Assembly: GCA_020796225.1 (NCBI GenBank)
Contig: CM036754.1
Location: forward strand, 68,812,000-68,875,999
Direction: 5' to 3'
Length of the DNA: 64,000 nt
From: Arion vulgaris
Lineage: Eukaryota; Mollusca; Gastropoda; Stylommatophora; Arionidae
This document shows, in pieces, positions 20,740 through 35,700 of this stretch (positions within the stretch are counted from its first letter, which is position 1; every line of letters starts with the position of its first letter). A program made the translations under genes and the position numbers. A model generated the notes under the pieces. It searched no databases. It saw only the letters and a program-made list of their open reading frames with translations, and was not told the origin of the DNA.

Positions 20740-23700
20740 TGTTTTTGGGGAGAAACTAATTTATAGTTTTGGAGATCTAATGTTATAGTTTTATTAATTT
20801 TAATGTTTTTAGTTATGTGAACCTAATGTTATAATTTTGTAAAACTAATGTTATGGTTTTGTGAATCTTTAAAATTTTTAATTATTGGGGATCTAATTTA
20901 TAATTATTGAATCTAATTTTATAATTATGTAAAAATCTAAATTTAAAATTTATTGAATCTAATTTATATTTTGTGGGGACCCAAATTTTTAAATGTGAAT
21001 TTAAAGTTATAATTTATTGAGAAACTAGTTTTATGGGGTTTTTGAATCAATGGTATAATTTTTTGAGAAACTAATTTTATAGGTTTTGTAAAAATTTGTT
21101 TATAATTATGTAGAAAACAATTTATAATTATGTAGAAACTAAAGTTATAGTTATGTGAATCTAATTTATAGTTATGTGAATCTAATGGGATAATTATTGA
21201 GATCTAATTTATAAATTTTGGAGACCTAATTTATAGTTAAGAGGGTCTAATGGTATAATTATTTAGACCTAATTTATAATTATTGGGGAAACTAATGTTA
21301 TAGATTGAGTCTAATGGTATAAAATTTTGTGAGATCTAATGTTATAGTTTTGAAATCTTGTTTTAGTTATTAAAAATCTAATTTTATAATTATGTGAGAT
21401 TAGTTTAAAATTATGTGAATCTAATGTTATAGTTTAGAAACTAATGTTATAGTTATGTAGAAACTAATGGTATAATTTGTAGAAACTAATTTTGTTATTT
21501 GAGATCTAATGTTATAATTAAAGGGGATCTAATTTTATGTTATGTAGAACCCCAAAGGGATAGTTTTTAAAAATCTAATTTATAATTTTGGAAAATATAA
21601 TGTTATAATTATGTGAATCTAATGTTATAAATTATTTAATAATTTTATAATTATGGAAAATCTAATGTTAAAAGTTATGTGAGACCCCAATTTTAAATTA
21701 TGTAAAAATCTAATGTTATGTTATTGGGGACCTAATTTTATAGTTATGGAAACCCCCTTTTAGGTTTTGGGGAGAAACTAGTGTTAAGTTATGGAATCTA
21801 ATGTTATAGTTATTTGAGACCCAAAAATTTTTTAGTTATTTGGTCTAATTTTAAATTTTGTGAGAAACTAATTATAATTATTGGGGAAACTAGTGTTATA
21901 ATTTTTGTAGAAACTAATTTATATTATGTGAGACCTAATGTTTTAGTTATGTGAGTCTAATGTTAGTTTTGGAGACCTAATTTTATAGTTTTGAAAATCA
22001 GTTTTATAGTTATGGAGAAACTAATGTTTAGGTTTTGTGAGATCTAATGTTATAGTTTTGGAGATCTAATTTATAATTTTTGTGAAAACCCAAATTTTTT
22101 GAATTATTAGTCTAATTTATGAATTTTGAATCTAGTTTGCAGGTTTTGTGAGATCTTTAAAGTTATAGTTATGAGACCTAATGTTATGGGGATTGGGGAT
22201 CTAATGTTAGGGTTTTTGAGATCTAATTTATAGTTTTGAGACCTTTTAAAATTTTTTAATTTTGAGATTTTAATGTTATAATTTATGGAAAACCTAATGG
22301 ATATTATGAGGAAACCAATGGTTAAATTTGTGAATCTAATGGTATAATTATTGGGGTTCTAATAGTATAATTTTTGTGAGAAACTAATTTATAATTAATG
22401 TGAGAAACTAATGGTATGGTTTTGTGAGATCTAAACTTATAAAATTATTTGAGACCAATTGGAAAAAAATTATGGGGACCTAATTTAAAAGGGGGAGAAA
22501 CTAATGTTATGTTATATGGGGACCCAAAGGGATAGTTATGTGAAAATCTAATGTTATAGTTATGTGAGATCTAATGTTAAAATTTTTATGAATCCCAAAG
22601 TTTGTTATTTAATCTTTTTATTAATTTTGAGAAACTAATGATATATTTTTTTGGGGATCTAATGTTATAATTATTGAGACCTAATTTTTAATTTGTGAAT
22701 CTAATGTTTTAATTGTGAGATCTAGTGTTTAAAAAGAGGGGGAAACCCAATTTATAATTTTTGTGAACCCAATTTATAGTTATGGAGAAAATAAAGTTAT
22801 AGGAAAAGGGGATCTAATGTTATAAAATTATGTGAACCAATTTTTATAAAGGAAACCCAAAGTTTTTAGTTTTTGTGAGGGTCTAATTTTACGGTTTTGA
22901 GACCTAATGTTATAATTTTGTGGGGATCTAATGTTATAGTTTTTGTGAGATCAATTTATAATTTTTGTGAGATCTAATGTTATAGTTATTTGAGATCTAA
23001 TGTTTTTAGTTATGTGAAAACCCAATTTATAGTTTTTAAATTCCCCCTTTTATAATTTATTGAATTTTAAAAGTTATAATTATTTAGATCTAATGTTATA
23101 GTTATTTAGACCCTTTTAAAGTTATAGTTTGTGAGATCTTTAAAGTTAAATTTTTGTGAGACCCAATTTTTAATTATTTAGATCTAATGTTATGGTTTGA
23201 GATCTAATGGTTGGGGTTTTTTGAATCTAATGGGATAATTAATGAATCTAAAAGTATAATTATTAGATCTAAAAATTTTTAATTTATGAGAAACTAATTT
23301 AGAAATGGAAAACCTAATGTTATGAATTTTGAGAAACTAATGGTATGGGTTTTGAGACCCAATTTATAATTATTTGAATCTAATGTTAAATTTTTTTGTG
23401 AGATCTTTAAAAATTTTTAGTTATATGAGAACCCAATGGGATAGGGTTTTGAATCTAATGTTTTTAATTATAGATCTAATGTTATAGTTTGAGACCTAAT
23501 TTATGTTATGGAGAAACTAAAGTTAAATTTTTTGGAAAATCAAAAGTTATAACTATGGAAAATTTTAATGTTATAGTTATAGAAACCCAATGTTATAGTT
23601 ATTTGAAGAATGTTATAATTATTTAGATCTAATTTTATGGTTTTGTAAAATCAATGTTATAATTATGTGAAAATCTAATTTTATAATTATTGAATCTAAT

Positions 23701-26700
23701 GATATAATTTTGAATCTAATGTTATAGTTATTGAGAATTAATGTTATATTATGTGAGAAACTAATGTTTTTAAAATTATGTGAGATCTAGTTTATAGTTA
23801 TTGAACCTTTAAAAGGGATGGGTTTTTGAGATCTAAAAATTTTAAAAGTTATTGAGATCTAGTGTTATGGGTTTTTGTGAGAATTTTAATTTTTAGTTAT
23901 TTAGATCTAAAAAATTTAAAAAATTATTGAGAATTTTTAAAATTTTTAGTTATGTGAGAAACTAATGGATAATTATTTAGATCCAAAAATTTTTAAAATG
24001 TAGACCTAATGTTTTAAAAATTATTTAAATCTTGTATAATTATGTGAGATCTAAAAGTTAAGTTATGGAGATCTAATGGCCGGTTTTTGAATCTAAAAAA
24101 TATAGTTATGTGAATCTAATGGTATAATTATGGAGGGTCTAAAAGGGTTTAAAAATTTTTGAGATCTAATTGGGGATGGTTTGAGATCAATGTTATAGTT
24201 ATTTTGAGATCTAGTGTTTTTGGGGTTTTTGTGAGAAACCCAATGGTATAAAGGGGAAGATCTAAAAGGTATAATTATGTGAGTTCTAATAGTAAGTTTG
24301 GAGACCCAAATTTTATAAAAGGAGTCTAATGGAAGAATTTTGGAATTTTAATAAAGCAAACAGGAAAAACTTTGGGAAAAAATGTAAAAAATCTAATGTT
24401 ATAATTAGTGAGATCTAAAAGTTAAATTTTTGAAAATCTAATTTATAATTATGTGAGAAACTAATGGTATAATTATTGAATCTAATTTAAAAATTATGTA
24501 GAAACTTTAAAATTTTAAATTTTTTGAAAATATAATTTTATAGTTATTGAATCTAATGTTTTGTTGTAAAACCCCAATTTTATAGTTATGTTAGAAACTA
24601 ATGTTATAAAATTATGTTTAGACCCAATGTTATAAGTTTGAATCTAAAAGTTATAGTTATTTGAACCAGTTTTATAGTTATGTGAATCTAATGTTATAGT
24701 TATTTAGACCCAATGTTATGAAATTTTAACAAGTTTAAAAATTAAAAGGGTTTTTGGAGATCTTTTTGCAGTAACCTTTAATTATAGATTAGAAAATTTT
24801 TAGTTATGTAAAAATCAATGTTTAGTTTGTGAGAATTTAAACCAAAAAATTTTTTATAGTTTTGGCTTTTTCTTTAATCTAATTTAAGTTATGTGAGACC
24901 CAATTTATAGTTTAAAGTTGGAAGATCTAAAGTTATAGTTATGTGAGATCTAATGTTTTAGTTATGAGATCTAATTTTATAATTTGTAAAACCCAATGTT
25001 TTAGTTATGTAGAACCCAATGTTAAATTTTTGTAGATCCAAAAGTTTAAATTATGTAATCTAAAGTTTTAGTTATGGGAATCTAATGTTATAGTTATATG
25101 AGACCCCAATGGTTTTTAGTTATGGAGAAACTAATTCCATATTTTTTTGAAAATCTAATGTGATAATTATTGGGAGACCCAATGTTATAGTTATGTGAAA
25201 TCTAAATATTATGAATTATGTTTTTGGGGACTAATGGTTTTAATTATTTGAACCCAATGTTTTAGTTATTGAAAATCTAATGTTTTAGTTATGTGAGATT
25301 TCTAATTTTGGCTAAAGGTTTTAGAGGGGAAATTAAATGTTTTGGAAAATTTTGTTTTAAAATCCTTTTTTAAAGTTAATAATTTTATTTTGAGACCTAA
25401 TGGTTTTAGTTTTAATTAAACAAGGGGAAAAACTTTTGTGGTAAAGAATTATGTGAATCTTTTTTTTTATTTAATTTAAAGTTTTGTTTGTGGTTAAGTT
25501 ATATTAGGGGACCCAATGTTTTAGGTTTTGTGAGATCTAAATGATTAAAAATTTTTAATTTTTGAATCTAAAGTTATAGTTTTGTGAGGCCTAATGTTAT
25601 AAAATTATGCAAAAATCTAATGTTATAATTTTTGTAAAAATCTAATTTATAATTATTGAGATCTAATTTTTAATTTTTTGAGACCCAATTTTTTATTTAA
25701 TTAAAAAGTTTTTGGGGAAACTAATGTATAATTTTTGTGAATCTAATGTTATAGTTATGTGAGACCTAATGTTATAGTTTGTGAATTTAAATTTATAATT
25801 TTGAGATCAAAGGATAGTTTTTAAAAACCCAATGTTATAATTTTGAGATCTAATGTTTTAATTATTGGGGAAACTAAATATTTAAAATAATTTTATGTGA
25901 ATCTAATTTATAATTATTGAGAAAATTTTTAATTTTTAAATTATATTTTAAAAACTAATTTATAATTTGAGAAACCCAAAGTATAATTACAAAAATCTAA
26001 TTTTTATAGTTATTGAGACCTAATGTTATAATTATGTGAGATCTAATGTTATAGTTATGTGAGATCTAATTTTTATAATTATGTGAAAATCAATGTTATA
26101 GTTTAGGAGACCCAATGTTAATTTTTTTGAGATCTAATTTATAGTTATGTAGTCTAATTTTATAGTTATGTAGAACCCAATTTTATAGTTATGAGATCTA
26201 ATGGTTATAGTTAGGGGATCTAAGGGTTTTGGTTTTGTGAATTTAATATTAGTTATGTGAGATCTTTAAAGTTATAGTTATGTTTAGATCTGTTTATAGT
26301 TATTGAGGCCCAATATTAAAGTTGTGAATCTAATGTTTTAGTTATGTAGAACCAAGTTATAAAATTATGTGGTCTAATGGTTTTAGTTAAGTGAAGATCT
26401 TTTGTTTTTAATAAGTTATATTGAGACCCAATGGTATAGTTATGTGAGAAACTAATGTTATAGTTATGTGAGATCTAATGGTTTTAATTTTTTGAACCCA
26501 AAATTTTTTTAAAGGAATTATGTGAATCTTTTATAGTTATGGAAAACCCAAATATTATGGAAAAAATTTTTGTGAATCAAATTATAGTTATTAAAAACTA
26601 TGTATTAATTTAAATTTTATTAAGAATTCCCAATATTTTAATTATTGAACCCAATGTTATAATTATTTTGAAGATCTAATTTATAATTATTGAGAAACTA

Positions 26701-29700
26701 AATATTATTTAATTATTTAATTTTTAATCCCAATGTTTTAATTATGTGAATCTAATTTATAGTTATGTGAACTTTTTAAATTTTTTAAAGGTTTTTATGG
26801 AAAATCTTTAAAATTTTTAATTATGTTTAGATCTAATTTATAGTTATGTGAGATTAATGGTTTTGGTTTTTGGGGATCCCCAATTTTATAATTTTTGAAC
26901 CCAATTTATAATTATGTGAGATCTTTTTATTTATCCAATTTATGTTTTTGGGGAAACTAATGTTTTAAATTTGTGAATCTGTGTTATAGTTATGTGAATC
27001 TAATTTTTGTTTTGGGGAACCTAATTTTATAATTTTGTGAGACCAATGTTTAATTATGTGAATCCCAATGGGAGAATTATGTAGATCAATATTTGTGGTA
27101 AAGTTAAGATTAATAAGGATAGTTATGTAGTCTAATGAAACAAAAGTTAAAGTTGAAATTATGGGAAATTTTGGTTGTTTTTAAAAATCTAATGTTAGTT
27201 TATGAAAATCTAATGGTTTTAGTTATGTGAATCTAATGTTATAGTTATAACCGGATTTAATTTTGGTATTTTAAATTTTGTAGTCTAAGTGTTATAGTTA
27301 TGTAGACCCAATGTTATAGTTTAAAGTGAGACCCAATGGTTTTAATTAAAGGGGGATCTAAATATTTTAATTTAAATTTTTTTTTATGAACCTAATGTTT
27401 TAGTTATTGAAAATCTAAATGAAACCAAAGGAATTATGTTTAGATCTAATGGGATAGTTATGTGAAAATCTAATGGTATTTTGTTATATTTAGTTCTAAT
27501 AGTAAAGTTTTGTAGACCTAATGTTTTAGTTTTTGTAGAAACTAATGGTTTTAGTTATTGAGACCCAATGTATAGTTTATGTAGTCTAATGTTATAAATT
27601 ATGTGAGATCTAATGTTATAGTTAGGGGAAACTAATGTTATGGGGTTTTTGGGGAAACTAATGTTATAATTTTTTTGAGATCTAATAAATAGGTTTTTGA
27701 GATCTAATGTTATAGTTATTTTGAACCCCAATTTATAGTTATGTGAGAAACTTTTTGTTTTAGTTATGTAGTCTAATTTATAGTTTTTGAATCTAAGGGG
27801 GGTTTAATAATTTTTTTATTTAATCTAATTTATAGTTTAACTTGAAATTAGTAATTTTTAATTATTGAGACCCCCAATGTTTTTTAATTATGTGAAAATC
27901 TAATTTTATAATTATGTGAAAATCAATTTATAAATTTTTGGGGAAACTAATGTTTTAATTATGTGAATCTAATTTATAATTATTGAATCTAATTTTATAG
28001 TTATGGAATCTAATTTAGGGAATTATTTTGAATCTAAATTTTTTAAATTATTTAGCCCAATGTTTTAGTTATGTGAATCTTTAAGATAGTTTGTGAAAAC
28101 CTAATGTTTTAAATTTTGAGATCTAATTTAAAGTTATGTGAGAAACTAATTGTTTTAAATTTTTTAGACCCAATGGTTTTAATTTGTGAGACCCTTGTTA
28201 GTTATGTAAAAACTAAAGTTATAATTTTTGTGAGATCTAATTTTAGTTTATGGAAAACCCAATGTTTTAAATTATTAGCAAGGATTTAGGGTTAAAGGAA
28301 ATTATGTGAGATCTAATGGGATAGTTATTTAGTTTAATTTTTAAATGGGGGAAAACCCAATGTTATAGTTTGTGAGCCTAATGTTATAATTTATGAGACC
28401 CAATGGGATGGGGGTTGAGAATCAAATTTTTGTTAAGGGGAAACTAATGTTATGGTTTTTGAATCTAATTTTATAGTTATATTTAGACCCAATGGTTGTT
28501 ATGTGAGATCTAATGTTTTAATTATGTGAGGAAACTAATGATAATTAATTTAGACCTTAATTTTTTTATGGGGGAAAAATTTTTATAAGGGGATCCAATG
28601 TTATAATTTGTGGGGATCTAATTTATTTTAATAAATTTATGTGAGATCTAATGTTATGTTATTTAGACCCAATGTTATAGTTATGTGAGATCTATTTTAA
28701 AAAGTTATGTGAATCAAAAGTTATAGTTATGGACCCCAATATTTAAGAAAATTTTTAATTTTTAGACCTAATTTATAATTATTGAGATCTAATGTTTTTA
28801 AAAAATTTAGAACTAATGTTTTAATTTGTAGAAACCCAAAAATTTTTTGGTATTTAATCTAATGTTATAATTTTTGTGAATCTAATGTTTAATTATGAGA
28901 TCTAATTTTTAGATGTGAAAATCTAATTTATAATTATGGAGACCCCAATGTTATAGTTATGTGAATCCCAATGGGATAGTTATGGAGAACCCAATTTTTT
29001 TATAGAAAATTTTTGTTTTAAAAAATCTAATGGTTTTAATTATGTGAGTCTAATGTTATAATTATGTGAGATCAATGGTTTTAGTTATTTAGACCTAATT
29101 ATTTTAAAAATTTATGTGAGATCTAATGTTATAGTTTTTTGAGATCCCCAATGGGTTTTTAAATTAAAATTAAAATTTTTAAAAGATCTAATTTTTTATA
29201 ATTTAAAGTTTAAATTAAGGGGAAAAGAATTAGTGAATCTAATGGGATAATTATGTAAAACTAATGGATATTTTTGGAATCTAATTTTAATTATTTAACC
29301 TTTGGTATAGTTATGAGATCTAAGGGATAATTATGTAAAACCCAATTTTATAGTTATGTGAGTTTTAATGTTTTAGTTATGTGAGACCCAATGTTATAGT
29401 TATGTGGGGATCTTGGTATAATTATGTGAGACCCAAAGTTATAGTTTTTTTGAGATCTAATATTTTAATTTAAATTTTTGTGGAGATCTATTTTATAATT
29501 TTTTAGAACTAATGGTTTTAATTGTAAAAAATCTAATGGATAGTTATGTGAATCAAATTTAAATTTTGGAGACCTAATTTTTTTATTAGTTAAAGTAAAG
29601 GGGAAACTAATGTTATAATTATGTGAAACCCAATGTTATAGTTATGTAAAATCTAATGTTATAATTTTTGTGAGACCCAATGGGTTTTAATTATGTAGTC

Positions 29701-32700
29701 AAAAGTTATAGTTAAAGAACCCAATTTATAATTAAAATTTTAAAGTTTTAGTTATTTGAGACAATTTTATAAATTTTGTTTAATCTAATGGTTTTAATTA
29801 TGTGAGATCTAATTTATAATTATGGAGATCTAATTTTTTTATAGATTTAAATTGAGATCTAATGGTTTTTAATTATGTGAATCTAATGGTTTTAGTTATG
29901 TGAAATTTTAATGGTTTTAGTTATGTGAGATCTAATGGTTTTAGTTATGTAAAAATCTAATGGTTTTTAGTTATGTGAACCCCAATGGTTTTAGTTATGT
30001 GAATCTAATAGTATAATTATGTGAGAAACTAATGTTATAATTATGAGAAACTAATGGGTTTGGGTTTTGTGAACCCAATGGAAATATTGGGAATTTTTGA
30101 AGTCAATGTATAATTATTGATTCCCACGTATAGTTTGTGGGAGACCTAATTTTATAATTTTTGTAGTCTAATGTTAGAAAAAAGAGACCCCCCAAAAAGT
30201 TTTGTGAGAAACTAAAGTTATAAAATTTTGTGAATCTTTTATGGGGTTTTTGAGTCTAATGTTATGGTTTTTGAGATCTAATTTTGTTAAAAGGAGATCT
30301 AATAAAAATAGTTTTGAAATCTAATTTATAATTTTTGGTTTAACCTAATTTTATAATTATGGAAACTAAAAATTTTTAATTATGTAGAAACTAGTTTATT
30401 TGTTTTTGAATCTAATTTATTTTTATTGAAAACCTAAATTTTATAATTATTAGTCTAATGTTTTAGTTTTTGAATCTAAAGTTATAATTATTGAACCTAA
30501 TGTTAAGTTATTGAACCTAATGTTATAATTATTTGAATCTAATTTACAATTTGTAGAGACCTTAAATGTTTGTTTTGAGTCTAAAGTTTTTTATGTAGAA
30601 ACCCAAAGTTATAATTATGTGAGATCTAATGTTTTGGGGGTTGAGATCTAATTTATAATTATGTGAGATCTAATGTTATAGTTTTTGGGGAAACCCAATT
30701 TTTAATTATGTGAGATCTAATGTTTTAGTTATGTGAGACTTAATTTATAATTATTAGAAACTAATTTATAATTATTGAGATCTAATTTTATAAAATTTTG
30801 GAGAAACTAAAGTTATAGTTATGGGGAGAAACCCAATTTATAATTAGGGAATCTAATTTATAATTATGTGAAAATCAAATTTAATTTTTGGAATCCCCCT
30901 TTTTTTATGGGGAAATTCCAAAAGGGGGACCAATGGTAAAGGGGGTTTTGAGAAACTAATAGTATAGTTATTTTGAATCTAATTTTTAAATTAGAAAAAT
31001 TGGGAAAAGGGGAAACCCAATTTTTTATTAATTTGAATCTAAAATATTATTAATTTGTTTAATTTTTGGGGAAACCAAATTTTTAATTATTGAAAATCTT
31101 TAAATTTTAATTATGTGAGACCCCCAATTTATAGTTATTTAAAAATCTAATGTTATGGTTTTTGAGAAACTAATTTTATAATTATAAGGGGACCTAATGG
31201 TAAAAATTTTTTAGAATCTAATGTTTTAATTTTTGTGAGATCAATTTTATAATTATGTAGAATAATTTATAATTATGTGAGAAACTAATTTTAAAATGTG
31301 AGACCTAATTTATAATTATGTAGAAACTAATTTATGGTTTTGTGAACCTAATGTTTTAGTTTTTAGATCAATTTATAATTATGGAGACCTAATTTTATAG
31401 TTATGATTTTAATGTATGGGAAAGGACCCAATGTTATAGTTATGTTTAGATCTAATGGTATAGTTATGTGAATTAATGGTTTTAGTTATGTGGTCTAATG
31501 TTATAGTTATTAACTTGAAAATTCCCAATTTATAGTTATGTGAGACCCAATGTTATAATTTAACTTGGAAGAAGGTTAATGTTATAAAATTTATGAGACC
31601 TAATTTATAATTGTTGGGGAAACTAAAGGGATAGTTATGTGAACCCCAATTTTATAGTTATGTAAAAATCTAAATATTTTAATTTAAATTTTAAAACAGG
31701 GGGACTAATGGTTTTAGTTATGTGAGAAATTAATGTTAATAATTTTTAGAGAATCTAATGTTTTAGTTATATGAAAAACCCAATTTTTTATTGGAAAATT
31801 TATGTGGTCTAATGTTATAGTTATGTGGGGAAAACTAATTTATAATTATGTGAGAAATTTTTAATGTAATTAAGATTTATGTTGGGGATCTAATGTTATA
31901 GTTATTTAGACCTAATGTTATGGTTTTTAGCAAAAGTTAAAGTAACAGGGTTTTGTTAGGGGAACTAATGTTATGGTTTTGTGAGACCTAATTTTATAGT
32001 TATTTAACTAATGTTTTAGTTATGGAGATCTAATGTTATTGTTTGAACCCTTAAATTTAGGTTATTTAACCTAATGTTTTAGTTATTTGAAAATCTAATG
32101 TTTTTAATTATTGAGACCCAATGTTATAGTTATGGGGATCTAATGTTATAGTTATGGGATCTAATGTTATAATTTTTTGAGACCCAATTTTATAATTTTT
32201 GTGAGATCAATGTTATAGTTTTTTTGAGAACCCAATGTTATAGTTTGTGAGACCTAATGTTATGTTTTTGGAGACCCAATGTTTTAATTATGTGAGATCT
32301 AATGTTATAATTTTTGGAGTCTAATGTTATAATTTTAAGAAACTAATGATAATTTTGAGATCTAATTTATAATTTGGGAGACCTAATGTTATAATTATGT
32401 GAGATCTAATGTTAATTTTTGGAGACCCAATGTTATAATTATTAAATCTAATTTAAAAGTTTTTTGAATTTAAATTTTTAGTTATGGAAAACCCAATGGT
32501 TTTAGTTATGAAAATCTAATGTTTTAAATTTTGGAGATCTTGTTTTAGTTATGAATCTAATTTTTATAATTTTTGTGAGACCCAATGTTATAATTATGTG
32601 AAATCCCCAATGGTTTTAGTTATGTGAGACCCAATTTATAATTATGTGAACTTTAAAGTTATAATTTTTGTGAGATCTAATTTTAAATTATAGGAGAATA

Positions 32701-35700
32701 ATTTATAGTTTTGGGGGGTCTAATGTTTTTAGTTTTTGGAAAATCTTTTATAATTTTGAGACCCCCTGTTTTAGTTATGTGAGACCCCAATGTTATAATT
32801 ATGTGAGACCCAATTTTTAATTATGGAAACTAATGTTTTAGTTATGTGAGACCCAAAAATTTAAATTATGTAGATCTAATTTTATAGTTATTTAGACCTA
32901 ATGTTATAATTATGGAGATCTAATTTTTTTATGGGGAGAACCCCAATGTATTTGTTATGTGAATCTAATATTTATTGAAAATTTATTTTGGAGACCCAAT
33001 GTTTTAATTATGTGAGATCTAAATTTTTGGTTTTTGAGACCTAATGTTATAGTTTGTAGGTTAATTTATAGTTATGTAGCCCAATTTTAATTTTTGTAGT
33101 CTAATGAAGTTTTAAAATTTTTTTATGGGGAAACTTTTTAGGTAAAAAATTTTTGTTTTTAGATCTAATTTATAATTATTAAAAAATCTAATTTATAATT
33201 ATTGAACCTAATTTATAATTATGTGAAAATTAATTTTTTTATTAAGTTTTATATTTTGGAATAAATTTATAATTAATGGAAAATCCCAATTTATAAATTT
33301 TGGAAAAACCCTAATGTTATAATTTGTAGTCCCAATGTTAAATTTGTTAGAACTAATTAAAAGTTATGGAAAACCTAATTTATAGTTATGTGGGGACCCA
33401 ATGTTATAGTTTTGGAAACTAATGTTTTAATTATGTTGGGTCTAATGTTATAAATTATGTAGAACCCCCTGGTATAAAATTTTGGAATTAATGTTTTTGT
33501 TATGGAATCTAATGTTATGGGTTATGTGAGACCCAATGTTTGAATTTTTGTAAATCTAATGTTTAAAGTTGTTTTAGAACCCAAAGTTATAATTATGTGA
33601 ATCTAATTTATAATTATGGGAACCCAATGTTATAATTATGGGGAACCAATGTTATAGTTATTGGGGACCCAATATTTTAGTTTTGTAGAAACCTTTTTGG
33701 GCTAAAGAATTTTTGTGAATCCCTTTTAAAGTTTAATTATGTGAATCTAATTTATAATTATGTAGCCCTTTTATAATTATTGAGAAACTAATTTAAATTT
33801 TTTGGGGAAACCCAATTTTAAATTTTTAAATTTAAGAAAAATTTTGGAAAAACTAATTTATAATTATTGAGAAACCCAATTTATAATTATTAACAAAGAA
33901 TATTAAAGTAATTTAAAATTTTATTAAGAACTAATTTATAGTTATGTGAGATCTAATGTTTTTAGTTATGAGTCTTTAAAGTTATAATTTTGTGAGATCT
34001 TTTTCTTATTGGAATTTATTTTGTGAGATCTAATGTTAATTTGAGCCCAATGTTATAATTATGTGAGATCTAATGTTATAGTTATGTGAATCTTAAAGTT
34101 TTAATTTGGAGTCTAATGTTTAAAGTTATGTGGGGACCTAAATATTATTTAATCTAATGAATTATGTTCCCAAGATTTATGGGAGACCTAATTTTATAGT
34201 TTTGGAGATCTAATGTTATAGTTATGTAAAACCCAATTTTAGGTTTTGTGAATCTAAATTTTTAGTTATGTGAGACCCAATTGGTTTTAGTTATGGAATC
34301 TAATTTTATAGTTATGTGAGAAATTTTAATGGGAATTATGTGGTCTAATGTTATATTAAAATTTTAGACCTAATGTTATAATTATGTGAGTCTAATTTTA
34401 TAAAACGGGGATCTAATGTTTTAATTTTTGTGAGATCTAATGGATAGTTTTTCCCGGAAAATTGGGATAGTTATGTGAATCTAATGTTTTAATTATGTAG
34501 AAACTAATGTTATAGTTATTTAGACCCAAATATTATTGGAAAAATTTTTTAGCAGTCCCAATGGTTTTGAATTTTGAGATCTAATGGTTTTAGTTTGTGA
34601 ACCCAATGTTTTAATTATTTAATCTAATTTTATAGTTATGTGAAAACCTAATGTTATAATTTTTGAAAATCTAATGGTTTTAGTTATGTGAACCCAATGT
34701 TATAATTATGTGAGGGGTCTAATGTTATAGTTATGTGAGAAACTAATTTATAGTTATGTGAGATCTAATGGATATTTTGATATATAGAAAAAATTAAATC
34801 TTGTTTTATTAAAGCCCAATGGTTTTAGTTATGTGAGATCTAATGTTAATTATTTAGAACTAATTTTTTTATGGGTTAAAATTTTGAAGTTAATTAAATT
34901 TTTTGTGAGAACCCAATTTATAGTTATTGAAAATCTAATGTTTAATTATGTGAACCCAAAGGTTTTAGTTATGTGAATCTAATGGTTTTTGTTATGTGAA
35001 TCTAATTTATAATTATGTGAATCTAATTTTATGGGGTTTTTGGGGAAACTAATTTTATAGTTATGTGAGACCCATTTTTATAGTTATTTAGATCTAATGT
35101 TTTAGTTATGTGAGACCCCAATGGTTTTAGTTATGTGAGATCTAATGTTATAATTATGTGAGACCCAATGAATAGTTATGTGAATCAATGGTTTTAGTTA
35201 TGTGAGACCCAAAGTTATAGTTATTGAGATCTAATTTATAGATGTAGAAACTAATGTTATAGTTATTGGGGATCTTTAAAGTTTTTAGTTATGTTTAGAC
35301 CCAATGTTTTAGTTATTGGGGGAAACTAAATTTTTGTTTTGTGAGATCCAATGTTTTGAAAAGGAAAATTTTTTTGTTTTTGAATTAAAAGGGGACCTAA
35401 TGTTTTATTTTTGTGGGGAAACTAATGTTATAGTTATGTGAGATCTAATGTTATAGTTATTTTGAGACCCAATGTTAAAAGTTTTGGAGATCTAAATGGT
35501 ATGAATTTTGAGATCTAATGGGTTTTTGAATTTTTATGTTTTAGATCTAATGTTATAGTTATGTGAGACCCAATGGTTTTAGTTATGTGAGATCTTTAAA
35601 GATAATTAGTGAGAATTTAATATATAATTTGTAGTCTAATGGTTTTTAGTTTTTGTGAGACCTAATGTTAAAGGTTTTTGAAACTTTAAAGTTTTTAGTT